Shown: piece after piece, positions 23,821 through 35,532 of the stretch | Position numbering within the stretch: the stretch's first letter is position 1 | Layout of the letters: every line of letters begins with the position of its first letter | Origin: Hymenoscyphus infarciens | Lineage: Eukaryota; Ascomycota; Leotiomycetes; Helotiales; Helotiaceae | Length of the DNA: 64,000 nt | Direction: 5' to 3' | NCBI GenBank assembly: GCA_001414345.1 | Contig: LLCB01000178.1 | Coordinates: 1 to 64,000 of the forward strand | Position numbers and translations under genes: made by a program | Notes under the pieces: model-generated | What the model saw: the letters and a program-made list of their open reading frames with translations, nothing else | Databases searched by the model: none | What the model was told of the DNA's origin: nothing

Positions 23821-24790
23821 AAATTCAACTTTTGAACTTTTTAATTTTACCTAATTTTACTTTAAACTTTTAAACTTTAAACTTTCTCCAATCTACCAGA
23901 CAGGATCAGACCATACTCTTTTAGCAAACGCGAATACTTGCTTTAATATTAAAGAATTAGAAACGAAGTCTCTTTTATAAGCATCTACGAATTAGGTCGG
24001 TCATAATTCAGAACCTATCTCGACCTCTCGTCTCGCTTATAACAAATTACAATAAATAAAGTATCTATAAACTCAGGTCAGCTACGATTTAGACCCTAAC
24101 TAACTTATAATAACACAATAATACAACACTTACACTATCCCGATTCAGCCCTAAACAAAAAGAGATAGAAGACTTAGGACAAGTCTTTTTCAAGAGAGGG
24201 GGATATAACAGCATGCTGTCCTATATAGCCGATATTACGTAGCATATACCGTATATATAAGGTTTCAATAGTTATTGTTTTACATTATCTAATTTAGGAA
24301 GGTTACGTACGTTCTAGGCTTTTAGACGTACTTCGTAGGGTTTAGGCTTTTGTATTAGCCGACGTATATCGTTGTTCAGTTTCGTACCCCTTTTTATATT
24401 ATCTGAAACCTCTTGTATATAGCAGCCTACTCCTAGAGTCAGAAAAGGCCAGTTTAGCCTTTTCTTCTGTATTAGAGCCTAGTATTTACATACGTCATTC
24501 TGCCAAACGCACTCCTATATACCTCTTCTATAGTTGTATATATTTCGTGCTATTATATTAATATAGTAGTATTATTATTTACTATTCTAAGTATACTTTA
24601 TTTACTATTATCTATTATATAATAAGAGCTATAAATAGAAAAGAAGTCTTTTAATTAGCTATTAAGTAGAAGATAGTATACTACTAAGAAGTTATTAGAG
24701 ACTTGCTATTATTATATATTATAATAGTAATAATTAAGTAATAAATAATAATTATATTAAACTAGTTATTATTATAAGTAGTATATTAAT

Positions 24791-25144
24791 TATAATAGTA
24801 CGAAATATATACAACTATAGAAGAGACATATGAGAGTGCGTTTAGCAGAATGACGTATATAAATACTAGGCTCTAATATAGAAGAAAAGGCTAAACTAGC
24901 CTTTTCTGACTCTAGGAGAGTAGGCTGCTATATACAAGAGGTTCAGACGATATAAAAGAGGTACGAAACCGAACAACGACATACGTCGGCTAATATAAAA
25001 GCCTAAACCCTACGAAGTACGTCTAAAAGCCTAGGACGTACGTAATCTTCCTAAATTAGATAATATAAAACAATAACTATTAAAACCTTATATATACAGT
25101 ATATACTACGTAATCTCGGCTATATAGGACAGTATGCCGTCATA
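24791..25144 (-). mobile_element. solo LTR of the element 1 family, inverted (354 bp, TSD TTAAT)
   Basis: It is the reverse complement of the element 1 LTR along its whole length and has the same 354-bp length. It is flanked by TTAAT at 24786-24790 and 25145-25149. Its 3' end (in + strand terms) keeps GGACAGTATGCCGTCATA, the mirror of the right LTR start. Confidence 0.85.
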
Positions 25145-25198
25145 TTAATAGACGACTCTTCTCTAATTCTAATTTCTTTTCTTCTTTTATTTTTATTA

Positions 25199-28070
25199 AT
25201 ATATACGACTATTAAAGAGATATATAGAAGTGTATTTAAAAGAATAATATATATAATAGTATACTATTCTTAATAGCTGGGATTACCTACTATATATAAG
25301 GTTTCGGTAGTTATTGTCTTATATTATCTGTTTTAGGAAGGTTACGTAGGTTTAGGCTTTTGTATTAGCCGACGTATAACGTTGGTTAGTTTTAGACCTT
25401 TTTATACTATCTAAACCTCTTATATATAGTAGCCTACTTCTAGAGTTAGAGAGGGATAGTTTTTCCTTTTCTTCTATATTAGTGCCTAGTATTTATATAC
25501 GTTATCCTATCTTAAACGTACTCTTATATACCTCTTCGCTAGTAGTATATATTTCGTACTATTATATAAAAAGGAAAAACTCTTCTTCGCTAGTAACAGC
25601 ATTTTTAATATCTCTTTAAGCTATCGTTGCTTTTTATTTCGATTTCGATTCAGCCTAGAATTAGACTATAATAATACATTCTTAAATAGCCGGGATTCTA
25701 GAGATCTCTCAGATAGCTAGTAATATCAGGGTTTAGTATTAGTTATAGATAGCTGGTAAAAATCGTGTTTTACACGTTAAGGAAGCAGGAATACGCTAAG
25801 TGTTTTAGAGGCTTCTAATAACCCTCTCCGTGTAGGGACTGCTATACACAGGTTCGGTGAATAAGTCGACTATTAATAAAAAAGTTATCTAGAAGGCTTC
25901 CGAATCTGATCTTACCCCCCCTCTCCAAATCGACATCATGTCGAATTTCTGAGAAGACCTTAGGTCTCTCTCCGAACCAGTTCCGCCACGAGGCGTTGAA
26001 CGACCTTCCAGGGCCACCCCCCCTTTTCGAAAGACATCTCTCATTCGATTCCTCTTCGATCCTTACCTGTACACTCAAGAGACTTTTTAAATGCGGACGA
26101 TATACGGACGAGAGATGAAGGTATATAAAATAAAGGGCAAACGATCGGTTAGCCGAGAGATAGAGGATAAAATTACAAGCGAACTTCGAAGTCAAAAACA
26201 CCCCATCTCCGAACCCTCTCCGAACCCTCACCGATCTGACCCTCATTCGACCCTCCTTTGCTTTTAAAGCCCGAATTTAGACCTCTTTCGCTTAAGGGAC
26301 ATCGCTGCCCCTGATGCCTTCCTACCACTTCCCTCGAATCGGATACGAATTAGTCGAAATACGCTCTCTATTAGGATAAAACTTAGAAGCGAGCTCTTAG
26401 CTAAGTTATCGCTGTTAATCCTGACCGAACATCATCTGACTCTACTCTAAACTTCCCTCGAACCTCTATTAGCGAACATTTAAAAAGACTGCGGTTACAG
26501 ACCGAGTCCTCGCTAGTATAAAGGTTAAAAGAGATAGAAGTAGAATTAGAAGAAGATTACGCTAAAGAAACGTTCGCTTTTCGAGTACGGCTATACTCGG
26601 AGAGAATCGGAACGCTTCTTTCATATATAGGAAAAAAATAAGGAGATACGCTGAAACGTTGAATTATTAGAAACGACGAAATCATTCGATATTAGCACTT
26701 CGGTTCAGAATACCCCTCTATCTAGCTCCGAACTCCCTACGATCTGACAGTAACTCTTTCTTCGAAATCGGAAGATGAATAAGTCCTTAAGTACCCTGAG
26801 GGGAACAAGGTAATACAACAACTTCGGCATCAAGTTCATTTAACCAGCTAGAACTGCTCCTTTTGTTGTCTTAAACTTCGGATAGTAAGACAACTTCGGC
26901 AACAACTTCGCCTTTGACTAGCCGAAACCCTACCGACTCTAATAAGAGTCTTACTTTCTTTTACTTTTTTATTTGAATTCGAATTGGATGTGAATTAGTA
27001 CGCTCTCGAAGTGAGCTCTTAACTGAGTTATCACCGCCAATCTCAACCGAACGACTTCTGACTCTACTCTAAATTCGCCTTCGACTCTGCTTTGAACTTT
27101 TTCTAATTTTACTTTAAACTTTTTCCAACCTACTAGACAGGATCAGACTACACTCTTTTAGCGAACGCGAATGCTTGTTTTTGATATAGAAGGATTGGAA
27201 ACGAAGTCTCTCTTTTGTAAGCATCTACGAATTGGTTCGGTTACGATTCAGACCTAAAATCGACATCTTGTCTCGCTTACAACAAATTTTCGATAAATAA
27301 AGTATCTTCGAACCAGGTTAGCTACGATTTAGACCCTAACCGACTTATAATAACACAATAATATAACACTTATACCATCCTGATTTAGCCTTAAATAATA
27401 AGATAAATAGACTCGAGGACGAGTCTTTTTTAAGAAAGAGAGATATAATAGTATACTATTCTTAATAGCTGGGATTACCTACTATATATAAGGTTTTAGC
27501 AGTTATTGTCTTATATTATCTGTTTTAGGAAGGTTACGTAGGTTTAGGCTTTTGTATTAGGCGACGTATAACGTTAGTCGGTTTCGGACCCTTTTATACT
27601 ATCTAAACCTCTTATATATAGTAGCCTACTCCTAGAGTTAGAGAGGGATAGTTTTTCCTTTTCTTTTATATTAGTGCCTAGTATTTACATATGTTATCCT
27701 GTCTCGAACGCACTCTTATATGCCTCTTCGCTAGTAGTGTGTATTTCGTGCTATTATAATATATATAGATACTAGATACTAATATAAAAGAAAAGACTAA
27801 ATTAATCTTCTCTTATTCTAAAAAGAAGTATCTATATATATGAGATTAGATACTACTAAGGTCTAATAATAATAATAACTAAGTCTTATCTAATATAGCT
27901 AAAAAGCTAAAAATATAATATCTAAATCTTAATCTCTTCTATATAGAAATATTAGATATTAATACCTTTAATATCTTTAGTTATATAAGTATTAGTAATT
28001 CGTACTCTCGATATAAAGGTATTAGTAGTTTCACGAATACTAGTAATTTAGAATAGTAGGCTATTTTATA
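25199..28070 (-). mobile_element. inverted subfamily-C LTR split by element 2
   Basis: The pieces 25199-25251 and 27759-28070 join into an inverted copy of the LTR seen at 19000 and 28231. The left piece matches the region around its ATATACCTCTTTAGTAG block. The right piece continues from GCCTAGTATTTATATA to the LTR start. Element 2 lies between them with its own target duplication. About 30 bp of the inverted LTR terminus are missing on the left. Confidence 0.7.
25252..27758 (+). mobile_element. non-autonomous LTR retroelement 2 (2507 bp, TSD ATATA)
   Basis: Its LTRs, 25252-25566 and 27444-27758, are both exactly 315 bp. ATATA flanks it at 25247-25251 and 27759-27763. The 1.88-kb internal region aligns with that of element 1: the same start AAAAAGG, the same GGGATTCTAGAGATCTCT block near 25690, and the same CCCTCTCCGTGTAGGGACTG region. 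It has far fewer internal tandem repeats. It carries no gag or pol. Element 2 is less AT-converted than element 1 in places (25900-26300), where a chance open frame appears on the minus strand. Confidence 0.88.
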
Positions 28071-28230
28071 TATATATATATAATATAAGTCTTAATCTCT
28101 AGAATAGATCTATTTTAGAGTACTAATTAGTTATATATAGTAAAAATACTTTATCTAACTTCTACTAGTACGCTTCTAGCTATCTACTAAGTCTACTACG
28201 TTTAGTATTATTAAGTAAAATATTAGAATA

Positions 28231-28624
28231 TATAATAGTACGCTATTCTAAATTAATAGTATTTGTGAAACTGCTAATACCTCTAGACTAAGATTATAAA
28301 TAACTAATACTTATATAACTAAAGATACTAAAGGTATTAATATCTAATATTTATATATAGAAGAGATTAAGGTTTAGATATTATATATTTAGCTTTTTAG
28401 CTCTTATTATTTAGTATTAGCTATATTAGATAAGACTTAGTTATTATTATTATTAGACTTTAGTAGTATCTAATCTTCTATATTTAGATATTTATATTTA
28501 GTATAGAAGAGAGATAGTTTTTCCTTTTCTTCTATACTAGAGCCTAGTATTTATATATATTATTCTGCTCTAAACGCACCCTTATATACCTCTTTAGTAG
28601 TAGTATATATTTCGTGCTATTATA
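28231..28624 (+). mobile_element. solo LTR, subfamily C (394 bp, TSD GAATA)
   Basis: It starts TATAATAGTACGCTATTC and ends CGTGCTATTATA. GAATA flanks it at 28226-28230 and 28625-28629. It is collinear with the solo LTR at 19000-19390, including the TCTTCTATACTAGAGCCTAG block. Confidence 0.85.
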
Positions 28625-29110
28625 GAATAGAGATTATAAGATTATCTTAAAGAAGTATAGATATTATATAGAGTAGAATACTATATGTACTTCTATAAGT
28701 TAGATTCTAAATATATTCTAAATATACTTTAAATCTATACTAACCTTTTTAGTTACTCTAGTTTAGAGTAATAGAGTTTACTATCTTATAACTAAAGAAG
28801 AAGAAGAGAGAGATAGAGAAGGCTACTAAGGCTATTAATTAGTTACTAGTTATTATACTAGATAGCCTTACTCTCTTCTCTTAGTTCTTAAACAAAAGTA
28901 AAACTAAAAGGTAGTTACTGTTTCAGTAAAAAAGCTTAAAGAGCGGTTGGGTAGTTAAAGTCGCCTAGACTGTTTCAGCAATGCTTCATGAGGTCACCCC
29001 ACGTGATGAACCCCAATTGAAGTAATGTAGTAGCTGTCAAATGCCAACTACTCGCTTTCATCTCCAAAATAGGTTCCTCATAACATATAAAACTGCCAAG
29101 TGACAACACG

Positions 29111-30131
29111 ATGGCAGCTGAAAACCTTTCATCCAGGGGCTCAGATATCACTTTCGGCCCATCTGGAGATGAGTGGAGATATACACCTTCGACAAAAACC
29201 TACGACCTCACCCGTGGCTCCTCACAGCCGAATTTTGCCTTCAATACAACTCGCGGACCCTCAGATATCTCAGTCAAAATTGCACCGGAGAAGACTGCTT
29301 TGGTTGTCATTGATATGCAGAATTACTTCTTACACCCATCATGTAACACTCACCCAACTGGTCTTGCTGCAGTCGATTGTACCCTGGGTGCGATCAAGAA
29401 ATGCCGTGATATAGGTGTCAAGGTATTGTTCTCTACTTCTAATATATCTGTTCCCACACGTTGGTACTTCAAGCGTGGAACAGGCGTTCAGCTACTCACA
29501 TTCATATTCTTAGATGCTCGACTCATTTTACATTGGTTTTGAAATATACTAATTCATCACTTAGATTATCTGGTTGAGCTGGGGCTTGAATGACGAGGAC
29601 GTGAACACCATGCCAGCAGCGGCATTGAATGGTTTTGCTGGCGCATTCATTCATTCACCATCCCACCCAGATCAACCACGGGGTGGGTTTGGCTCTGATC
29701 TAGGTGCCGGGAGGGGCCGCTGTCTCATGCTTGATTCCTGGAATGCTCAACTATACGAACCCCTGAAATCAGCCTATCGTGCCCAAGATGACATCGTATG
29801 CCCCAAAACCCGCATTTCTGGGCTGTGGAGGGACAATACACCGTTTTCTGATGCTCTGAAAAGCCATGGAATAAAAACACTGCTTTTTGCTGGAGTCAAT
29901 ACGAATCAATGTGTTCTAGGCACTTTACTCGATTGTTACCATCGAGGTTTGGATTGCATTATGTTGGAGGATTGTTGTGCTACTGGTACACCAGGGGGAC
30001 AAGATATGTGCGTCAGAGATGTCTCGGTATGGAATCCTAAAGGCAACTTATATTGACAATGCTGATATGATAAGCGAGGATATGGCTTCGTGGTGGATCG
30101 TGACGGTTTTGCGAATGGCAAAAGAAACTAA
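29111..30131 (+). CDS. isochorismatase-family cysteine hydrolase
   Basis: Three exons, 29111-29422, 29565-30026 and 30075-30131, with introns of 142 and 48 bp, give 276 aa. The junctions restore GVKIIWLSWGLNDED and DVSRGYGFVVDRDGFANG. The catalytic triad of the family is visible: Asp68 in VVIDMQNYF, Lys185 in CPKTRISG and Cys220 in GVNTNQCVLGT. No signal peptide is present, so it is probably cytosolic. Relatives hydrolyse isochorismate, ureidoacrylate/peroxyureidoacrylate (RutB type) or amides. The exact substrate cannot be told. Some fungal family members are secreted salicylate-pathway effectors, but nothing here shows that role. The gene starts about 180 bp from the edge of the RIP block and appears intact. 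Confidence 0.9.
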
Positions 30132-31455
30132 GCGAGCCCTTCATCTTTTCTGCAATATAGACTGTGTTAGGCACAGCACCCCGGGAACTGAGCCCACCGC
30201 AGATGGAATTTCTAGCAACTGCGAGAATTATGACCAGCAGCATCTTCTGGCTACGATAGGACTAAATTGATAGGAATATCACTGCAGACATTACACGGTC
30301 TCAAACAAGATTCTGGGAGGGCTGTATAATGGTCTTTCGTCCTTTGTTTTCCTGTATAAACACCAATGTGTTTGTGTGGGGGGGGGATGACGAGATCACG
30401 ATATTCTTCTCCCCTTTTCTCTTCGCTTCTGAAATTGGCTTTGGAAAGAAGCATGTTCGGAAACATGATTTGGTATGATACTTGCTTCAACCTTTGTAGA
30501 CTACATCCTTCCCGCGAAAAATTGTGACACATGAAGGGATAATTACAACTGGGTCTTTCTTCACCTCGTAGCGTCTTTCAATGGCATTAGTTTGGTGTAT
30601 GAATGTGCGCTGGAAACGGAAGTTATTGAACAATCATTTTATCAGCACAGCCACCACCAAAGTTGTTAAAGACTTATTTATGCTTCCAAAGCCATCAAAT
30701 AAAAAACATTTTGAATTCTCTACGCTTTATTCTGGGTTGAAATATTAGTTTCCATCTAGACATATCGTATTTGTCGAATTATTTTTAGCTCTCGTACAGT
30801 TTGTTCGCTCCCTGTCGCTCTATGAAAAGATAACGTTTTTGTCTGATTCTTACTCATATTTTAGTGGTTGAGATCTCTATTACTTACCCTTGTTGTTGTT
30901 TTTGCTTCTGCTGCCGAGTTTTCTCTCTTCTAGTGTAGAAAGAACTTCATTTTTATAGACAGTGCTCTCCCACAACTACTTTACTACTTTAAAGTGTTCA
31001 TTCTAGTTTAGAACAAATACAACTACTGTCTGAAAAAGCTTGGAAGAATTAGAAAGGTGGTTTCTTAACTCCCTAAAATCCTCTAGAATAATAAGCAGAG
31101 AATAGTCGCACAATAAGAGATAAGAGTGCCGGAAAGTGATAACCGGGCAACTGAATACTTTCAAATGGAGTCTAACAGTAACATCGCACGTTCCATCGTA
31201 GCAAATTATTGCTAACAAAATCCCGGGCTTGTAATTTCGATATCCGACCTCGGGAGTAAATAAAAATGGCTAATCCGGGGTAAAGGGGTGCCGTGTGCAC
31301 ACTCGGCGCATCTCTTTTCCGGAAGATGGTCGAGCCTATTTGATTACCTCCCTCTCACCTTCCTCGGATATTTCTTAAAGAGTGGTCTTTGCCCTTCACT
31401 TCTACAGGCATGCATCTGCAAAGATTAACAGATTTTGAAATTCGTTTCTGAAACA
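30132..31455. other. intergenic, no gene seen
   Basis: The region is AT-leaning, with short frames only. A nine-G run at about 30381 is the sole striking feature. Confidence 0.45.
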
Positions 31456-31910
31456 TGCATATCCGATCCATGACCTTCATCACACTGGCGGCGGCCCTTT
31501 TAATAACTACTACTGCCCTCCTATTACCACCTAGTCTTCTTTCTTGCGTTGAGATTTGGGAAAAAGGTACTTGTGCCTGTCTCTTTACTTGATTTTCTCG
31601 CTTCGCTGCGAATATATGCTCTCCTTGACAAAGCTAATGAAAACTAGACATCATCTAGGGAAAAGTCGGTATCGTAGACCCTACCTGCGATGCAAAAAGT
31701 GGTGCAGATAGAGGTGCAAATAAGTGGCTGGTGACAGATAGAGATTCTCTTGTTGCGAGAAGGGAGGCGGATAAATGGCCGGTGAATGGCCCGGGTTTAG
31801 TGAGGAGTACGAGGAATGGGAGGATAGAACCGTTTGTGTCACCTGTCTTTGAGAGGAAACAAGGGGACTTGGGCTTTGGGTTAAGTTTAGGGGTACAAGT
31901 GGGATGCTAG
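31456..31910 (+). CDS. doubtful small secreted-protein gene
   Basis: From ATG 31456 the frame MHIRSMTFITLAAALL continues with a hydrophobic stretch like a signal peptide and closes at a TGA near 31590. A second open stretch, starting GKVGIVDPTCDAKSGADRG at about 31660, runs to a stop at 31910 and ends GLSLGVQVGC. The two could be exons of one ~120-aa secreted protein, but no strong GT donor joins them in phase: the acceptor CATCTAG needs phase 0 and only a poor GTTGAG donor offers it. Either the model is wrong or the gene is broken. I do not recognise the protein. Confidence 0.3.
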
Positions 31911-31949
31911 AAGAGCGATCCATGGTTAGACTTCATTGGTGCAAGAAGA

Positions 31950-33045
31950 CTAAAAGTTGAATAAGTGCACGATGAAATGCACTTGAGATAAAACTCGGCT
32001 GGGATTCAGGTATGAAAAATCCTTAAAGTCAACGTAATCATTCATGGCATTAGTTCCCATCAACAGATTACCTAAAATGCCAAAAGCACAATTCCCGACC
32101 CCAATGAGACCAACAACCCAAGAAACCGATTTCTTTCCAACACCTCCCCTAACGGGACTGGAAGTTGGGATTACAGTCCCGTTGCTCTTCGCCGTAGAAT
32201 TTACACCTCCGACAAGCGGTTCCAAAAGACTTCTCGCTTCCTTTCCACCCCCACACTCTCCCTTAATCGGAGCATCATAATCCACCGTGAATACTGAAAT
32301 GCTAGATTTGCACCCTGAAGCCAAAACACCCGTCCGCCCGAGAAGTAAGCAATCACCATTAATGCAAGTATTCGTCCCCTCACTAACTAAATCTCCATAT
32401 TTGAAAAGTCCAGTGGTTTCATTATACACAGCTTTATCAACCCCCGCGCCACCAGTCATACGAGTGAGAACGCATGGTGGTGCAACGCAGGAATCGTTTG
32501 TGAAAGAGGTGTTAAGCGAGATCAGCGGCCAATTGACCATAAATGGCAGCTGGATCTTTAAAACCTGCTTTTATGTCTCGTTGACGTGGTAGTAGGCTGG
32601 TTGGACGGAATATCCACCGCTGTAACCAATCGCCGGAATCCCACGTTCGATTGCTGTATATTTTGTACCGAGAGTACCGGCAAGCGTGTAGAGGAATGGT
32701 CCGAGGTTGAGTATGTAATTTGGACCGCTGAGAACGAGATCTGGTACACTGAAGTTGGCGTATCTGAGGAGGATGCAGTCGAGTCCTACTTGGACGCATG
32801 CAGAGGGTGTGCCATTGAAGTACCAAAAATGGGAATCATTTGGATCGGAACCAATTGAAGGTGCACCTGCTTTCACGATTCCTAGATATTTCGTAAGCGC
32901 CGAGTTTCAAACTTCTCATGAAGAAATGCCGAATCCACTTTGGTTCGAGGAAGATGCTACAATGTATGCTTGATGTCCATGTGACTTTGGTTGCCTTATA
33001 CAGTTCGCGAATATTAGTAGTTCTGAATCCATCATCATTCTAGGA
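31950..33045 (-). pseudogene. SurE-like 5'-nucleotidase/acid phosphatase, broken
   Basis: Read on the minus strand, parts of a fungal secreted SurE-family phosphatase appear in order but in shifting frames. The metal-binding NDDG motif lies at about 33039-33028, followed by NIRELYKATK. A one-base shift leads to GHQAYIVASSSNQSGFG, then two in-frame TGA codons (about 32925-32910) and KAGAPSIGSDPNDSHFWY. A long intact piece follows with VPDLVLSGPN and IERGIPAIGYSGG. After YYHVNET comes a stop and frame change, then WPLISLNTSFTNDSC, NTCINGDC and FTVDYDAP. The last part carries a hydrophobic C-terminal stretch suggesting a membrane or GPI tail. The TGA codons are consistent with C-to-T change of CGA. 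No N-terminal signal peptide or start was found. Confidence 0.75.
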
Positions 33046-35532
33046 CGTCTATTAACGTATATCTAAAATTTGAAGGCGGGTTAATTTACTGCATTAAGAA
33101 TATCTAGTCTATTGACAGCAGCAAAAATAGCAGCAGAAACCACAATGGCTTTCTCAAAAAGAGAAGGACGCATATTAAAAACGACAGAAGCAACGAAGAT
33201 AAGCACGAAGTGGAGAGGACAAGAAAGATCGTAAAGATTCTCAAAAAAAAAAAAAAGGAAGCGTAAAGTATTTATTCACCTCACCTCCCGTCCCAACGGT
33301 CCTCGGCACAAATTAAAGCAATCAAACTAACCAACAAGCTCCCCAAATCCTACAAGCTCACCCAAGAACCAACGAAGCTCCATCCGTACCTTATACCAAC
33401 CCCCTGTCATCAACCTCATGTTCTAACCAACCACAACCAAGAACCAGCACGCGAGAAGCTACCCAAAGAAGAGTCTCTTCAATTGTCCCCCCGTTATCTA
33501 TCGTTGGTATAAGACTTAACACTGCTAAGAAGAAGTGCAGGTACGGGAGAACGCGGGGCTAGATCGGATTGGGAAGGTAAGTTACTTTAGATGCAGTAGA
33601 TGCGATCCCATTGGTCGGATCCGCCTTTGAGCACTTAGATCCAAGTCTGAGTACGAGCATGAAGTCTTGAGTTGTTTCTTTACCTTCGTTCCTGGTCATT
33701 GTTCTCAGAACCATATATTACTTGGGTCAGGTGAGGTTGGACTAGGGTATCGAGAGAAATATTCAAAAAGCGACGAGGAACATCATGATGAGAGCCTTTC
33801 TGAGTAGTTTTACGGGTTCCCAAATTCTTCTGGAGAGGATGAGTGCTGACATGCGCGAGAACGTAGCTTAAATTACTGATTTCTATCGAAAAGCACTCAA
33901 GTTCTGGAACTCATAAGAGTTAGGTTGCGAGCTTTTGTAGTATAAGTCGCAATAGTAATTCGACCAGTATCCAGATCCCAGAAATAGAGAACAGAACTGG
34001 TTGCTGATGAACCATATCTAACCAGGCTATCAATGCTTGAGACCATGGACAATAAAAAAGCCCATCTCGCTCTGTATACGTAAATTCTTTCTTAAATCAA
34101 AGAGAGAATACACTGAAGACAATTAGAGCTTTTGTTGCACCTTCGACCTTTATGATATGATGACAGAATCCACTGTACGTCTGTAAATCTACACGGTCTG
34201 AACTTTCGTTGGTTACTTAATGCTGTCTCCTCATCTAAATTTCTTTTCCTGATGGATTATCTATTCTATGACTAATTCTTTCACTCTAAATGATTCAAAC
34301 AAGAAAGTAAATAAGAAAGCTCTTCACTAAAATCGTAAATTCTAGAAATAAATTAACAAAAAGGCGAAGTATCTAACCCTGAGCTAATAATCTTACTTTA
34401 CTTATGTACTCCAATTGCATTCATTAAAACTTACTTACAAACTTAGAAAACAAAAGAACGTAAGCTTTGACAAACTTAGTGGGTATCTTTAAGAATCTAA
34501 ATAGTTTCTTTACTCAAGGAGAGTCGTAAAGTAAAATTCAAGAAAAGGCTATTTACGACAAAGAACCTCAGGGGAGAGTGCTCAAAACAGTTATTGAAAA
34601 GAACTAAGTCTCCTCTTTCACCAAATCATCGCAACTCTTCAAGATAACTCATTCAATTAATCAAGCACATAACAAAGTTCAACCTACAAGCCTCAACGTC
34701 ATCGCGCTGTAATCGCAGGTGCAAAGACCCAAGTGAAAGCATTATTAGCATAATATCTGCCTTAAAAATAAAAATAAAAACTTCTCAAACCAATCAAATC
34801 TTCTGTCAACAACCTCCAACTCATCAGCTCACACAACAAGAATTTCCCGAGATTTCACGTTTAGCAACCACCCAAGGTTATTCTGACTGTGTTGTGCCTG
34901 TGAAACCCATCCAACTCAACAATTCAACAGAACGCCATCAAAATCACTGGGGGAGTTCAGGTGGCGGTATGCATTTGCATAGCGCAATGATTGCTGGAGG
35001 CAAATCTAAGCTACCTAATTAGATCTGACGATCGAGAGGAGATACTAGGATGCATTATTACCAAACATCAACTGAAATTTTTGTAGTTGCCAAATTTTCT
35101 CTCGCTGTCAGTCTACTTTCTGTTTAAAATACTATAGTGCTGTCCGCTCCTCTTTGCTAAACTTGATTTTTTGATCTAATTCCCTTGACGTTACTGCGGT
35201 TCTATTCATTCGACAAAAACAACAAATTCTGAAAACGGAAGAAGAATCGAAGATCTATTTTTTCATTCATCATGACGCAGGTTTTTGCCAAACCCCCTCT
35301 ATCCCAAGCATAAAAACGCAACGGGGGCAAACACGAAAACACAAACTATCTAATAACCCATTCGCGTTTCGCAGGCTATGCTGACTTTTGTAGAAACATC
35401 GGATAAGCAACGTATAGAAAGAGAATCCGGGGAATGAAGCTACAGAATGGGAACCATGCAACAAAGACATCCAAGGGATGGTATGGATAGCCAGCCAGGA
35501 TCAACAGTCAGGAAGGCAAAGGAAAAGAGGTG
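33046..35532. other. 2.5 kb without a supportable gene
   Basis: The region is AT-leaning, with an A-run at about 33243-33256. Frames are short and without family resemblance. No repeat shared with the rest of the window was seen. The last ~260 bp are probably the 3' UTR of the DET1-like gene. Confidence 0.4.

Larger units (their letters stand above)
19630..24557 (+). mobile_element. non-autonomous LTR retroelement 1, with nested insertion
   Basis: The left LTR (19630-21149) is interrupted by another element. Subtracting that 1161-bp insert and its 5-bp duplication leaves 354 bp, exactly the length of the right LTR (24204-24557). Identical 5-bp target duplications TTAAT flank the whole at 19625-19629 and 24558-24562. 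A purine tract AGAGAGGGGGA precedes the right LTR, giving plus orientation. The internal region (21150-24203, about 3.05 kb) has no gag or pol frame but carries two tandem-repeat arrays. It therefore looks like a large non-autonomous (LARD-like) element rather than a decayed Copia or Gypsy, though heavy RIP could hide an old coding frame. The right LTR keeps more C/G (TATAACAGCATGCTGTCC) than the left one. Confidence 0.88.
18700..28930. other. RIP-degraded retroelement nest (AT isochore)
   Basis: About 10 kb of very AT-rich, TpA-dense DNA with no coding frame that I can support. It is built from nested LTR elements and solo LTRs listed separately. Stretches not assigned to an element (18700-18999, 19396-19624, 24563-24785, 25150-25198, 28071-28225, 28630-28930) look the same in composition but match nothing else here. 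The block ends sharply at about 28930, some 180 bp before the isochorismatase-family gene. Confidence 0.85.

Noticed and set aside
25842..26246. 134-codon frame on the minus strand inside retroelement 2
   Set aside because: It runs antisense to the element, has no family resemblance, and lies in the segment least affected by RIP, where chance open frames are expected. The homologous segment of element 1 has no such frame.
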